The translations under genes and the position numbers were made by a program. Below the pieces are notes generated by a model that saw only the letters and a program-made list of their open reading frames with translations, did not search any database and was not told where the DNA came from. Source: a virus. Taken from it: a stretch of 28,412 bases of DNA. Below, piece by piece: positions 5,239 to 11,909 of the stretch. Positions within the stretch are counted from its first letter, which is position 1; each line of letters opens with the position of its first letter. The stretch lies in the IMG/VR virus record IMGVR_UViG_3300042549_001890, positions 1 through 28,412 of that record, one strand, 5' to 3'.

Positions 5239-5496
5239 ATGACAACACATTTAAGAGTATCAACTTATTATAATGATGAACATCCTCAAAGGATGATGAA
5301 AAGATTAGGTATTACTTACCAGCATTCAACACCGCAAAGTATGGGCGACCAATAGTGGTTCTGGAATTGCGAAAATGTACCTGACCCTTTACCTGAGCAT
5401 TGCAGTATTTTGGAATGCAACGACCCTATGGAGATGATTGGTTGGGGATTGTCAAAAGAGGACGCTGAAAAAATACGTGATTACACTTTGTTATAA
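5239..5496 (+). pseudogene. small cassette ORF interrupted by an in-frame TAG
   Basis: ATG at 5239 opens 38 codons (ending STPQSMGDQ), then TAG at 5353-5355, after which the same frame stays open for 46 more codons (WFWNCENVPDPLPEH onward, ending RDYTLL) to TAA at 5494-5496. Both halves look like one compact protein with conserved-looking aromatic and Cys residues, so a single nonsense change (for example TGG to TAG, giving DQWWFWNC) is the simplest reading. TAG is a normal stop elsewhere in the window (3214-3216, 4070-4072), which argues against recoding. It follows the second 80-bp repeat and would be the last unit of the array. No family is assigned. Confidence 0.65.
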
Positions 5497-5506
5497 TTAA
5501 AATTAA

Positions 5507-5518
5507 TGAACTGTGAGT
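5507..5518 (+). repeat. 12-nt direct repeat TGAACTGTGAGT, copy 1
   Basis: An identical copy lies at 5792-5803, 285 bp downstream, at the place of the putative anticodon arm of the second tRNA-like structure. Copies of this length are unlikely by chance within 300 bp but could be a remnant of a duplication. Confidence 0.55.
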
Positions 5519-5572
5519 ACCGATAATCCGCCAAAAGCATAATTATTTTATAGTTTTGGCACAGTATAAAAA

Positions 5573-5646
5573 TAGTGAGGTGGCGTAATGAGGCGAGGTT
5601 GCCGAGTCCTATATGGTTGCTTTACGGTTCGAGTCCGCCCTCACTA
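5573..5646 (+). tRNA. tRNA-like structure 1, non-canonical
   Basis: TAGTGAGG (5573-5580) pairs perfectly with CCTCACTA (5639-5646), and a T-arm-like CGG-TTCGAGT-CCG sits at 5625-5637, with the whole being 74 nt long. That is a tRNA-like acceptor and T-loop, and TGGCGTAAT after the acceptor looks like the start of a D-arm. However, the T-stem has only three sound pairs and I could not draw a convincing D-stem or anticodon stem, so this is probably a decayed tRNA or a tRNA mimic. No CCA is encoded. Confidence 0.33.
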
Positions 5647-5764
5647 CGTAAGAGTGAAAACCAATGGTCAGCTCTAAATAGATAGGAGGAAAAGCTTTTA
5701 GGAAGCAAGTCCAAGTTGATGCGCAAAATTGTCAATGGTGACGATCGGGGAAAGACCCGTACAT

Positions 5765-5914
5765 GGCTCTATAGCAGGTAAAGGTAGCTCCTGAACTGTG
5801 AGTGGAATAAGTGATGATTGATGTTTTTACGCTTCTTATGCTAGTTTGAAGTGCCAATTATAAAAACAGGTGATATGTAATTTATTAAGGTGGGTTCGAT
5901 TCCCACTAGAGCTG
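5765..5914 (+). tRNA. tRNA-like structure 2, interrupted
   Basis: The 3' end is clearly tRNA-like: T-stem GTGGG/CCCAC with loop TTCGATT (5890-5906), then acceptor arm TAGAGCT (5907-5913). A matching 5' arm GGCTCTA lies at 5765-5771, followed by TAGC and a D-loop-like AGGTAAAGGTA, then CCTGAACTGTGAG, whose CCTG can pair with CAGG at 5867-5870. Read this way the anticodon would be GTG (His), with about 60 nt inserted after the anticodon loop and an over-long variable region. The D-stem is weak. It may be a broken tRNA, an interrupted tRNA or an attachment-site remnant. Confidence 0.3.
5792..5803 (+). repeat. 12-nt direct repeat TGAACTGTGAGT, copy 2
   Basis: Identical to 5507-5518. It covers the putative anticodon loop of tRNA-like structure 2. 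Confidence 0.55.
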
Positions 5915-5928
5915 CTAAATTAATTACT

Positions 5929-6126
5929 ATGAGAGTTAAAATTGAAGAAACCTACCTAGATGTAGAGTACTACTTCGCTGATGACGAGGTGTCACTTGAG
6001 AATATGAGGATAGAGGAGGTATGCACGGAGCATGGTGACGACATCACGGAGCTCATGTATCACTACTATCAGAAGATAGCTGAGGAAATTTATAAAAAAA
6101 TGATAGACAATGGTTACATACTTTAA
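5929..6126 (+). CDS. small acidic hypothetical phage protein (65 aa)
   Basis: The ATG at 5929 is chosen; an in-frame GTG at 5890 would add GSIPTRAAK, which is only the translation of the tRNA-like T-arm. The product (MRVKIEETYLDVEYYFADDE start) is strongly acidic, with a beta-rich N-terminus and a helical end (MYHYYQKIAEEIYKKMIDN). Small proteins of this style are common early genes of Bacteroidota phages. Its 3' end overlaps the primase-helicase start by 17 bases, so it is the first gene of the GC-richer replication operon. No function is assigned. Confidence 0.75.
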   Translation: MRVKIEETYLDVEYYFADDEVSLENMRIEEVCTEHGDDITELMYHYYQKIAEEIYKKMIDNGYIL

Positions 6127-8497
6127 GACACTAAACGACACGTCAAAGCCCTTCTATAAGGATGTAGAGCACGCGTTCGATCGGATCAAGAATGGCTCGT
6201 CAAAGACCTTGTGTGAGCAGATAAGGATGTATCCAGGTGCAGACAATAAGCCTACTAGGAATAAGTACAAGAAGATGTTGCCTGCGATATGCTTCTCTGG
6301 AAAGTTCTCTAGACGGGATGCCTCTGCTATCATGGAGCACAGCGGACTTATCTGCATTGACTTCGACGGCTTTGAGGATGAGTGGACCATGATGGACTAC
6401 CGCGTTCACCTATGCCAGGATCAGTACTCGTTCTCTGTGTTCACGTCTCCTTCTGGTGACGGGCTCAAGGTGATTGTGAAGATCCCACAGGATATCAAGA
6501 ACCACAAGAACTACTTCCTGTCGCTTGAGAAGTACTACAACAAGCCAGAGTTCGATACCACTACTAAGGACATCAGCCGTATATGCTACGAGTCATACGA
6601 TCCAGAGATATACGTTAACAATGATAGCGTAGTGTGGACTGAGCTACTTACCGAGGAGCACACGGTGTTTGAGACTAAGACGGCTCGTGGCACGATAAAG
6701 ATTGAGAGCACAAACGAGATTGTTCGTAGGTTGATTATATGGTGGGAGCGTGAGTTTGGGATGGTCAAGGGCCAGAAGAACAACAACCTGTTCGTACTAT
6801 CTGCCGCGCTGAATGAGTTTGGCATACCTGAGTCTGAGGCTAGGTCGGTCATAATGTCATACGACGAGGGAGACAAGGAGCGAGAGCTAGTCAATATCCT
6901 ACGCTCAGCATATAAGAACGCCGCTGCACATGGCACGAAGTTCTACGAGGACACCAACAAGGTAGACTCTATCAAGGCCATGGCTAAGAAGGGCGTGCCA
7001 GTTGATCAACTTGTTGAGATCAACAAGAAGATAGACCAGGACATCATTCGATCAATCTCTGACGACAACGACGACGATCCAGAGTGCTTCTGGACCAAGT
7101 CTAGTAAGGGCGTGGTGTCACACGTCAACCACCTGTACAAGTACTATCTCGAGGGCGTCGGTTACTCTAAACTTTATGTCGAGGGCGGAATGATCCCTCT
7201 TCTAGTACAGATAAAGAACAACACAATATCTGACGTGTTCCAGGACGAGATTAAGAACCTGGTTCTGAACGAGTACCTTATAAAGTTAGAGGACAAGTCG
7301 ATCTTCAACTACTTTGCAGATAAGAACAGACTGTTCGAGGAGTCGCACCTGTCCTTCCTTAAGACCATCGAGCCTAAGATAATGCAGGACACCGAGAGGG
7401 TTGCGTATTTGTACTACAGGAACTGTGTCGTTCGAGTTACAGCATCTGGGTACGAGAAGATCGACTACATGGACATCGACGGCTACATCTGGGAGAAGCA
7501 GAAGATCGACAGAGACTTTGTCGAGACTGACTTTGAGGACTGCGTGTTCAAGAAGTTCATCGGACGCATTGGTGGTAACGATTATGACAGAGTTAGATCC
7601 ATCGAGTCCACCGCTGGATACCTAATGCACAGCTACAAGCCACCATCCTATGCACCTGCAGTCATACTTAACGACGAGGTTATATCGGACAACCCGATGG
7701 GTGGTACTGGTAAGTCGCTGTATGTCAAGGCTATATCAATGCTTAAGAAGACTGTCGTTATAGATGGTAAGATGTTCTCGTTCCAGAAGACGTTTGGATA
7801 CTCTAGGGTATCTGCCGACACTCAGATGCTGGTGTTCGATGACGTCAGCCGTAACTTTGACTTCGAGAAGCTGTTCTCAGTTATTACTGAGGGTATAACC
7901 CTTGAGAAGAAGAACAAGGACGAGATTCATATCCCGTTCGAGCGGTCACCTAAGATCGTCATCACCACTAACTACGCCATCAAGGGTGTTGGTAGTTCGC
8001 ACGAGAGACGTAAGTGGGAGCTTGAGTTTGCTCAGCACTACACCAAGGGGTACACGCCAGAGAATGAGTTCGGTCACCAGTTCTTCTCAGGATGGGACGA
8101 CAAGGAGTGGTACAAGTTCGACAACTACATGGTGAACAACTTACAGCTGTACCTATCGAAAGGGTTCATCAAGGCTGAGTACAAGAACCTTAAGGACAGA
8201 CACTTCATATCGTCTACATCGATGGACTTCTTTGACTGGGCTAACGATAACTTCAACATGATGACCAAGTGCACGGCAGAGAACCTGGGGCAGAGTATCT
8301 ACTCTGCGTTCATAACGGCTAACCCAGACTATGGGGCACGTGGCAGTCAGTCACTCAAGCAGAAGACGTTCTACAACTGGCTCGACCTTTATGGTGAGTA
8401 CAGGTACAACTGCGCCCCAAAGCGTACACGTCAGGCTAACGGTGTGATGTTTAGATTCGACGCCAAGCTTCCAGAACAACAAACGTTTAACATATGA
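6110..8497 (+). CDS. primase-helicase (VirE-N primase-like domain plus SF3-type ATPase)
   Basis: A 795-aa two-part replication protein. The N-terminal ~280 residues match the VirE N-terminal/BT4734-like domain, a primase-polymerase relative: LICIDFDG (80-87) with the two acidic metal ligands, SPSGDGLKVIVKI (113-125) and KDISRICYES (153-162). The C-terminal part is a viral helicase ATPase: Walker A GGTGKS (531-536), Walker B QMLVFDD (572-578), sensor-like KIVITTN (615-621) and an arginine pair in SSHERRKWE. It should lay primers and unwind DNA at the phage fork. Its start overlaps the preceding gene, and ATGA joins it to the SF2 helicase downstream. Codons favour AAG/GAG/CTA, unlike the upstream AT-rich genes, suggesting a different origin of this block. 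Confidence 0.92.
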   Translation: MVTYFKTLNDTSKPFYKDVEHAFDRIKNGSSKTLCEQIRMYPGADNKPTRNKYKKMLPAICFSGKFSRRDASAIMEHSGLICIDFDGFEDEWTMMDYRVHLCQDQYSFSVFTSPSGDGLKVIVKIPQDIKNHKNYFLSLEKYYNKPEFDTTTKDISRICYESYDPEIYVNNDSVVWTELLTEEHTVFETKTARGTIKIESTNEIVRRLIIWWEREFGMVKGQKNNNLFVLSAALNEFGIPESEARSVIMSYDEGDKERELVNILRSAYKNAAAHGTKFYEDTNKVDSIKAMAKKGVPVDQLVEINKKIDQDIIRSISDDNDDDPECFWTKSSKGVVSHVNHLYKYYLEGVGYSKLYVEGGMIPLLVQIKNNTISDVFQDEIKNLVLNEYLIKLEDKSIFNYFADKNRLFEESHLSFLKTIEPKIMQDTERVAYLYYRNCVVRVTASGYEKIDYMDIDGYIWEKQKIDRDFVETDFEDCVFKKFIGRIGGNDYDRVRSIESTAGYLMHSYKPPSYAPAVILNDEVISDNPMGGTGKSLYVKAISMLKKTVVIDGKMFSFQKTFGYSRVSADTQMLVFDDVSRNFDFEKLFSVITEGITLEKKNKDEIHIPFERSPKIVITTNYAIKGVGSSHERRKWELEFAQHYTKGYTPENEFGHQFFSGWDDKEWYKFDNYMVNNLQLYLSKGFIKAEYKNLKDRHFISSTSMDFFDWANDNFNMMTKCTAENLGQSIYSAFITANPDYGARGSQSLKQKTFYNWLDLYGEYRYNCAPKRTRQANGVMFRFDAKLPEQQTFNI

Positions 8498-9726
8498 AGC
8501 AGCTACGAGACTATCAGGTAGACATAGCAACTAAGGGGCAAGGGATACTGGCAAGGGCTGGTATCCTATACCTCGCACTAGCTGTGAGAACTGGAAAAAC
8601 TTCTACCTCATTAGAGGTGGCTAGACTGTACAAGGCAAAGAACGTTCTGTTCCTAACTAAGAAGAAGGCTATCGATGGAATACTTGACGACTACATACAG
8701 TTTGGGTACGACAAGTACTTTACCATCACGGTAACTAACGATGAGTCCATGCATAAGATTGTCGGTAAGTTCGACCTTGTTATACATGACGAACACCACC
8801 GATTTTCTGCCATCCCTAAGCCAGGCACTGCCACTAAGATGTTTAGAAAGATGTTCAGTCACCTTCCGATGGTGTTCCTATCGGGCACACCTTCACCTGA
8901 GACGTTCTCTCAGATGTACCACCAGTTCTGGGTATCCGACAGGTCGCCATGGATCAACTACTCTAACTTCTATAAGTGGGCGCACGAATACGTGAACATC
9001 ACACAGAAGAGGATCGGATCCTTTATGCACAACGACTACACTGGCGGAATAGAGGCTAAGATAATGGGAGACATCTCCCACCTTATGCTGACGTACACAC
9101 AAGAAGCCGCTGGATTTACCTCAGAGATTAAGGAGACGGTCCTATATGTAGACATGAAGCCTAGCACTATATCTATCATTGACAAGCTCATGAAGGACCT
9201 AGTGGTCGAGGGTAAGGACGAGGTGATACTTGCAGACACGGCAGCAAAGCTTATGCAGAAGATGCACCAGCTATGGAGTGGCACGTGCAAGTTCGAGAGT
9301 GGCAACAGCATGGTTATAGATACCTCCAAGGCTGAGTTTATTAAGAAGCACTTCGCTGGAAGTAAGCTGGCCATGATGTATATATTCAAGGAGGAGTTAA
9401 ACCTAATAAGTCAGGTCTTTGGTGCGGATAACATTACTAACGACCTAGACGAGTTTAACTCGACAGACAAACACTTCGTCGGCCAGGTGGTAAGCTCAAG
9501 GGAGGGAATATCCTTAAAGGCTGCCGACTACCTGGTGATGTATAACATACAGCACAGCGCCGTGTCTTACTTCCAGGCAAAGGACCGCCTCACTACGATC
9601 GATCGACCTAACAACGAGGTGTTCTGGATATTCTCCAACGGCGGAATTGAGGAGAAGATCTACAAGGTGGTTAAGGCAAAGAAGAGGTACACAACTAATA
9701 TTTTTAAGAAAGACTACAGCTTATGA
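8494..9726 (+). CDS. SF2 (SNF2/DEAD-like) helicase
   Basis: A 410-aa superfamily 2 helicase. Visible motifs: Q-motif-like LRDYQ (4-8), motif I AVRTGKT (30-36, a Walker A variant), motif Ia LTKKKA, motif II DEHH (99-102), motif III SGTPSP (130-135), and in the second RecA domain SSREGISLKAAD (motif V) and FQAKDR (motif VI, with the arginine finger). It is short and carries no nuclease domain, so it would be an ATP-driven DNA translocase or unwinding enzyme in replication or recombination. ATGA couplings on both sides place it between the primase-helicase and a small gene leading to a VRR-NUC nuclease, a common phage helicase-nuclease arrangement. Confidence 0.92.
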   Translation: MKQLRDYQVDIATKGQGILARAGILYLALAVRTGKTSTSLEVARLYKAKNVLFLTKKKAIDGILDDYIQFGYDKYFTITVTNDESMHKIVGKFDLVIHDEHHRFSAIPKPGTATKMFRKMFSHLPMVFLSGTPSPETFSQMYHQFWVSDRSPWINYSNFYKWAHEYVNITQKRIGSFMHNDYTGGIEAKIMGDISHLMLTYTQEAAGFTSEIKETVLYVDMKPSTISIIDKLMKDLVVEGKDEVILADTAAKLMQKMHQLWSGTCKFESGNSMVIDTSKAEFIKKHFAGSKLAMMYIFKEELNLISQVFGADNITNDLDEFNSTDKHFVGQVVSSREGISLKAADYLVMYNIQHSAVSYFQAKDRLTTIDRPNNEVFWIFSNGGIEEKIYKVVKAKKRYTTNIFKKDYSL

Positions 9727-9974
9727 TGAATGACCCTAACGTAAGGATGCTGATAGATGTAATGGACTTACAGTCTCCCAGCGAGTACAACTTTGTCATC
9801 ACGAACTACGGAATTGTAGACGGCATGATTGTGATAAAAAAAATAAAAGTATTGGATATTGAAAATAATTTTATTAGATTTGCTGATCTAACAAAGGTGC
9901 TACCTAGTCTTAGCAAGTACCGAGTAATATTTGAGGAGAATGCTAGAGTCAAAGATTCAGACAAAACTAATTAA
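9723..9974 (+). CDS. hypothetical protein between helicase and nuclease (83 aa)
   Basis: ATG at 9723 overlaps the helicase TGA; a second in-frame ATG at 9726 is equally possible. The product (MMNDPNVRMLIDVMDLQ start) is predicted beta-rich in the middle (YNFVITNYGIVDGMIVIKK), with no recognised motif. A short A/T-rich patch (around 9836-9880) interrupts the otherwise GC-richer codon usage, hinting at local mosaicism. Its 3' end overlaps the next gene in another frame by about 35 bases. Confidence 0.72.
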   Translation: MMNDPNVRMLIDVMDLQSPSEYNFVITNYGIVDGMIVIKKIKVLDIENNFIRFADLTKVLPSLSKYRVIFEENARVKDSDKTN

Positions 9975-10197
9975 AGACCTAGAGTCGAGAGGCTACTACG
10001 TGATAAAATTATCGGTAACCAATAAGCCTGGAATACCAGACCTCATCGCTATACCTCCAGGGTGTAGCGTTGAGTTCTATGAGGTAAAGCAGTTAGGCAA
10101 GAAGCCTAGGCCGTTGCAAAGATATAGAGCAAAAGAGATAGTCGGTGGGTCATTCGGAAGGGTGTTCACTCACGACGGAACTACAGCAGAGGTATAA
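9940..10197 (+). CDS. VRR-NUC domain nuclease (second copy)
   Basis: An 85-aa minimal VRR-NUC protein. Landmarks: KPGIPDLIAI (29-38) with metal-binding D34, E48-x-K50 (YEVK), then KKPRPLQRYR with Q60. The ATG at 9940 is preceded by AGGAG only one base away, and an in-frame TTG at 9931 would add MRR; the true start is therefore uncertain by three codons. It is very different in sequence and codon use from the VRR-NUC at 189-524, so they are not a recent duplication. Placed after an SF2 helicase, it may cut structured DNA such as replication or recombination junctions. Confidence 0.88.
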   Translation: MLESKIQTKLIKDLESRGYYVIKLSVTNKPGIPDLIAIPPGCSVEFYEVKQLGKKPRPLQRYRAKEIVGGSFGRVFTHDGTTAEV

Positions 10198-10242
10198 CAT
10201 GTTAGCTAAAACTAACGCAAATGTCTAAAAATGGATAATATA

Positions 10243-10461
10243 ATGTCTAAAATTACAGCGGTTGAATATTTAGTAGAACAAATTAGAAATAACAAATTCA
10301 TAGGAGCATCAGAACAAATAGAAGTAATTTATGCAGCCAAACAAATGGAGAAGCGACAGATAATTGATTCTTTTAATAAAGGATTTATAACCGACCAATG
10401 GGATAAAAGCAAAGAAAATAAAGCAGAACAATATTATAACGAAACCTTTAAATCAGAATAA
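10243..10461 (+). CDS. MTAVE/EQYYNETFK family protein, paralog 1 (72 aa)
   Basis: First of six related small genes. Layout: N-terminal (SKI)TAVEYLVEQI, middle KQMEKRQIID, C-terminal AEQYYNETFKSE. The start at 10243 (MSKITAVEYL) is preferred over ATG 10231 because the paralogs begin at MTAVE; ATGTCTAAAA occurs both at 10221 and at the chosen start. The family is familiar from Bacteroidota phages but has no known function; the helical, charged sequence suggests a small soluble protein. Composition turns AT-rich exactly here, after the nuclease gene. Confidence 0.75.
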   Translation: MSKITAVEYLVEQIRNNKFIGASEQIEVIYAAKQMEKRQIIDSFNKGFITDQWDKSKENKAEQYYNETFKSE

Positions 10462-10462
10462 G

Positions 10463-10651
10463 ATGACAGCAGTAAAATGGTTATTAGAAAATCTTATATC
10501 TGAACCCTATTCAGAAACAGACTTTGAACATAATGAAAAATGTTGGGACAAGGCAGCAGAAATGCAGAAGCAACAGATTATTGATGCTTTACATTATTTT
10601 GGTATTGAAAATGCAGAACAATACTATAACGAAACATTTAAAAACAAATAA
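10463..10651 (+). CDS. MTAVE/EQYYNETFK family protein, paralog 2 (62 aa)
   Basis: Starts MTAVKWLLENLI, has KAAEMQKQQIIDALHYF in the middle and ends AEQYYNETFKNK. It begins one base after the stop of paralog 1, and the 3' end of paralog 1 plus this start form the repeated junction AAATCAGAATAAGATGACAG. The middle segment between the conserved ends is unrelated in sequence to paralog 1, so only the ends and the MEKQQIID core are under visible constraint. Confidence 0.75.
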   Translation: MTAVKWLLENLISEPYSETDFEHNEKCWDKAAEMQKQQIIDALHYFGIENAEQYYNETFKNK

Positions 10652-10654
10652 GAT

Positions 10655-10915
10655 ATGACAGCAGTAGAATGTTTAAAACAAGATATAGACCTTGAATTAA
10701 AACACGGAACTAAAATGGTTGTTAATTGGGATATGTATTTACAAATGGAAAAGCAACAGATTTTAGATTGTTGTATTACAACTACTCAAGATGTTTGGAT
10801 TTCAGCTATGGGTGCATTTGGTCAAGAAATTAATTTTTGTGATGAAGATTTAGAAGAACAAAAACAAGAAGCAGAACAATATTACAAAGAAACATTTAAA
10901 CAAAAAGAACAATGA
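10655..10915 (+). CDS. MTAVE/EQYYNETFK family protein, paralog 3 (86 aa)
   Basis: Starts MTAVECLKQDIDLEL, core MYLQMEKQQILDC, end AEQYYKETFKQKEQ. It is the longest member, with an insert after the core (TTQDVWISAMGAFGQEINF) that other copies lack. Its stop overlaps the next start (ATGA), the only member followed by an unrelated gene. Confidence 0.75.
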   Translation: MTAVECLKQDIDLELKHGTKMVVNWDMYLQMEKQQILDCCITTTQDVWISAMGAFGQEINFCDEDLEEQKQEAEQYYKETFKQKEQ

Positions 10916-11127
10916 AAGAAATAACTAAATCAGTAATTAAGCTGTCGGATATTCCACAGCATTTACAACAAAATGAAATCCTACAAGGATACAAGGCGCA
11001 TACATATGCAGAGTTTCACATTGATGACTCAGAACAAGATGAGTTAACCTTGTGGCTACTTAGTCAGTATCCTACATTAAAACGGAAGATAAGTTTTTTA
11101 ATTCACATTGATAAATCAGAGTTATGA
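10912..11127 (+). CDS. hypothetical protein inserted in paralog array (71 aa)
   Basis: Begins MKEITKSVIKLSDIPQHLQQ and ends ISFLIHIDKSEL, with an acidic middle (FHIDDSEQDELTLW). It has none of the TAVE, MEKQQIID or YYNETF motifs of its neighbours, so it is a separate gene in the middle of the array. ATGA overlaps link it to paralog 3 before and paralog 4 after. No function is recognised. Confidence 0.7.
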   Translation: MKEITKSVIKLSDIPQHLQQNEILQGYKAHTYAEFHIDDSEQDELTLWLLSQYPTLKRKISFLIHIDKSEL

Positions 11128-11360
11128 ATTCAGCAGTAGAATGGTTAATAGATGAATCTATGAAATTAGTTGTACAATACATGCAAGGCACATTGAATGA
11201 AGATACATTAGATGGTGTTATTTATGAAATTGGAACAAAAGCCAAAGAAATGGAGAAGCAACAGATTATAAAAGCAGTCTATGATTCAATGGGAACAAAC
11301 TTTGATCCTAATATGGGTAGAGCAGAATTGTATTATAATGAAACTTATAAACCAGAATAA
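11124..11360 (+). CDS. MTAVE/EQYYNETFK family protein, paralog 4 (78 aa)
   Basis: Starts MNSAVEWLIDESMKL, core AKEMEKQQIIKAV, end AELYYNETYKPE. The first residues are changed from MTAVE to MNSAVE and the terminal motif to LYYNETYK, making it the most diverged member at both ends. It is one base from the next paralog. Confidence 0.75.
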   Translation: MNSAVEWLIDESMKLVVQYMQGTLNEDTLDGVIYEIGTKAKEMEKQQIIKAVYDSMGTNFDPNMGRAELYYNETYKPE

Positions 11361-11361
11361 C

Positions 11362-11553
11362 ATGACAGCAGTAGAAACACTACTAGATTGGCTTAAAAAT
11401 AATCATTACTATATTGGCAATGATTTACTAGAGAAAGTTGAAGAGCTTAAGGAAATGGAGAAGGAAATAATACGTACAGCATATCTTGATGGTATGGATG
11501 GTGAATATAATACATCAGAACAGTACTACAACGAAACCTTTAAATCAGAATAA
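11362..11553 (+). CDS. MTAVE/EQYYNETFK family protein, paralog 5 (63 aa)
   Basis: Starts MTAVETLLDWLKNNHYYIG, core LKEMEKEIIRTA, end SEQYYNETFKSE. ATG 11362 is chosen; the upstream open frame is only antiphase reading of paralog 4. Its first ~35 residues are nearly identical to paralog 6, with many silent third-base differences, showing an older duplication kept under protein-level selection. Confidence 0.75.
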   Translation: MTAVETLLDWLKNNHYYIGNDLLEKVEELKEMEKEIIRTAYLDGMDGEYNTSEQYYNETFKSE

Positions 11554-11554
11554 G

Positions 11555-11719
11555 ATGACAGCAGTAGAAACACTATTAGACTGGCTCGGTAAGAATCATT
11601 ACTACATTGGTAATGACTTATTAGAAAAAGTTGAAGAGCTTAGGAAAGTAGAGAAGCAGAAGTTTGAGAAATTAAAAGATTTCGATACATGGAAGGAATG
11701 GAAAAATAAAACAGAATAA
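11555..11719 (+). CDS. MTAVE family protein, paralog 6, variant C-terminus (54 aa)
   Basis: Starts MTAVETLLDWLGKNHYYIG like paralog 5, but after EELRKVEKQK it continues with FEKLKDFDTWKEWKNKTE and lacks the EQYYNETFK tail. It is the last and shortest member, possibly truncated or fused to another tail at the array end. It begins one base after the paralog 5 stop with the same junction sequence. Confidence 0.72.
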   Translation: MTAVETLLDWLGKNHYYIGNDLLEKVEELRKVEKQKFEKLKDFDTWKEWKNKTE

Positions 11720-11720
11720 T

Positions 11721-11906
11721 ATGGCAGATATAACAATGTGTACGGGCAAGGACTGCCCATTTAAGGAGACGTGCTACAGATTCACAGCACCTAAAAGTCT
11801 AGTATGGCAGAGCTACTTTATGGAACCTCCAGTTGTAAAGGGTGAAGAAATAAGCTGTGATTACTACTGGGAAAATGAAACAAAATGTGTTACACAAAAT
11901 GTATAA
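11721..11906 (+). CDS. small cysteine-rich phage protein (61 aa)
   Basis: A 61-aa protein with five cysteines: C7 in MCTGKDCPF, C12, C18 (TCYRFTAP), C46 (ISCDYYW) and C56. The CxxxxC-x5-C start and later DYYW are features I associate with a small conserved protein of Bacteroidota phages. The cysteines may bind a metal ion. It begins two bases after the paralog array and marks the return toward GC-richer codons. Function unknown. Confidence 0.75.
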   Translation: MADITMCTGKDCPFKETCYRFTAPKSLVWQSYFMEPPVVKGEEISCDYYWENETKCVTQNV

Positions 11907-11909
11907 TTT

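Larger units (their letters stand above)
5497..5928 (+). other. 430-bp gene-free stretch with tRNA-like pieces
   Basis: No ORF of coding quality is present. The stretch holds a GCCAAAA/TTTTGGC inverted repeat (5530-5536, 5554-5560), two tRNA-like structures (5573-5646 and 5765-5914), a second AGCTCTA (5670-5676) that could also pair with the 3' acceptor arm TAGAGCT, and two copies of TGAACTGTGAGT. It marks the border between AT-rich upstream and GC-richer downstream genes. I cannot assign it to a known RNA family; tmRNA and group I intron signatures were looked for and not found. Confidence 0.6.

Noticed and set aside
5239-5496. TAG recoded as an amino acid (alternative genetic code, as in some crAss-like phages)
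   Set aside because: TAG ends the YqaJ gene (3214-3216) and the 70-aa gene (4070-4072), and the large genes have no internal TAG, so standard decoding fits better.
5670-5914. tmRNA or group I intron-interrupted tRNA
   Set aside because: The acceptor arms AGCTCTA/TAGAGCT pair perfectly, but no tmRNA tag reading frame or group I P/Q/R/S core sequences could be found in the span.
5890-5928. N-terminal extension of the 65-aa gene from GTG 5890
   Set aside because: It only translates the T-arm and acceptor of the tRNA-like element (GSIPTRA), a familiar false extension.
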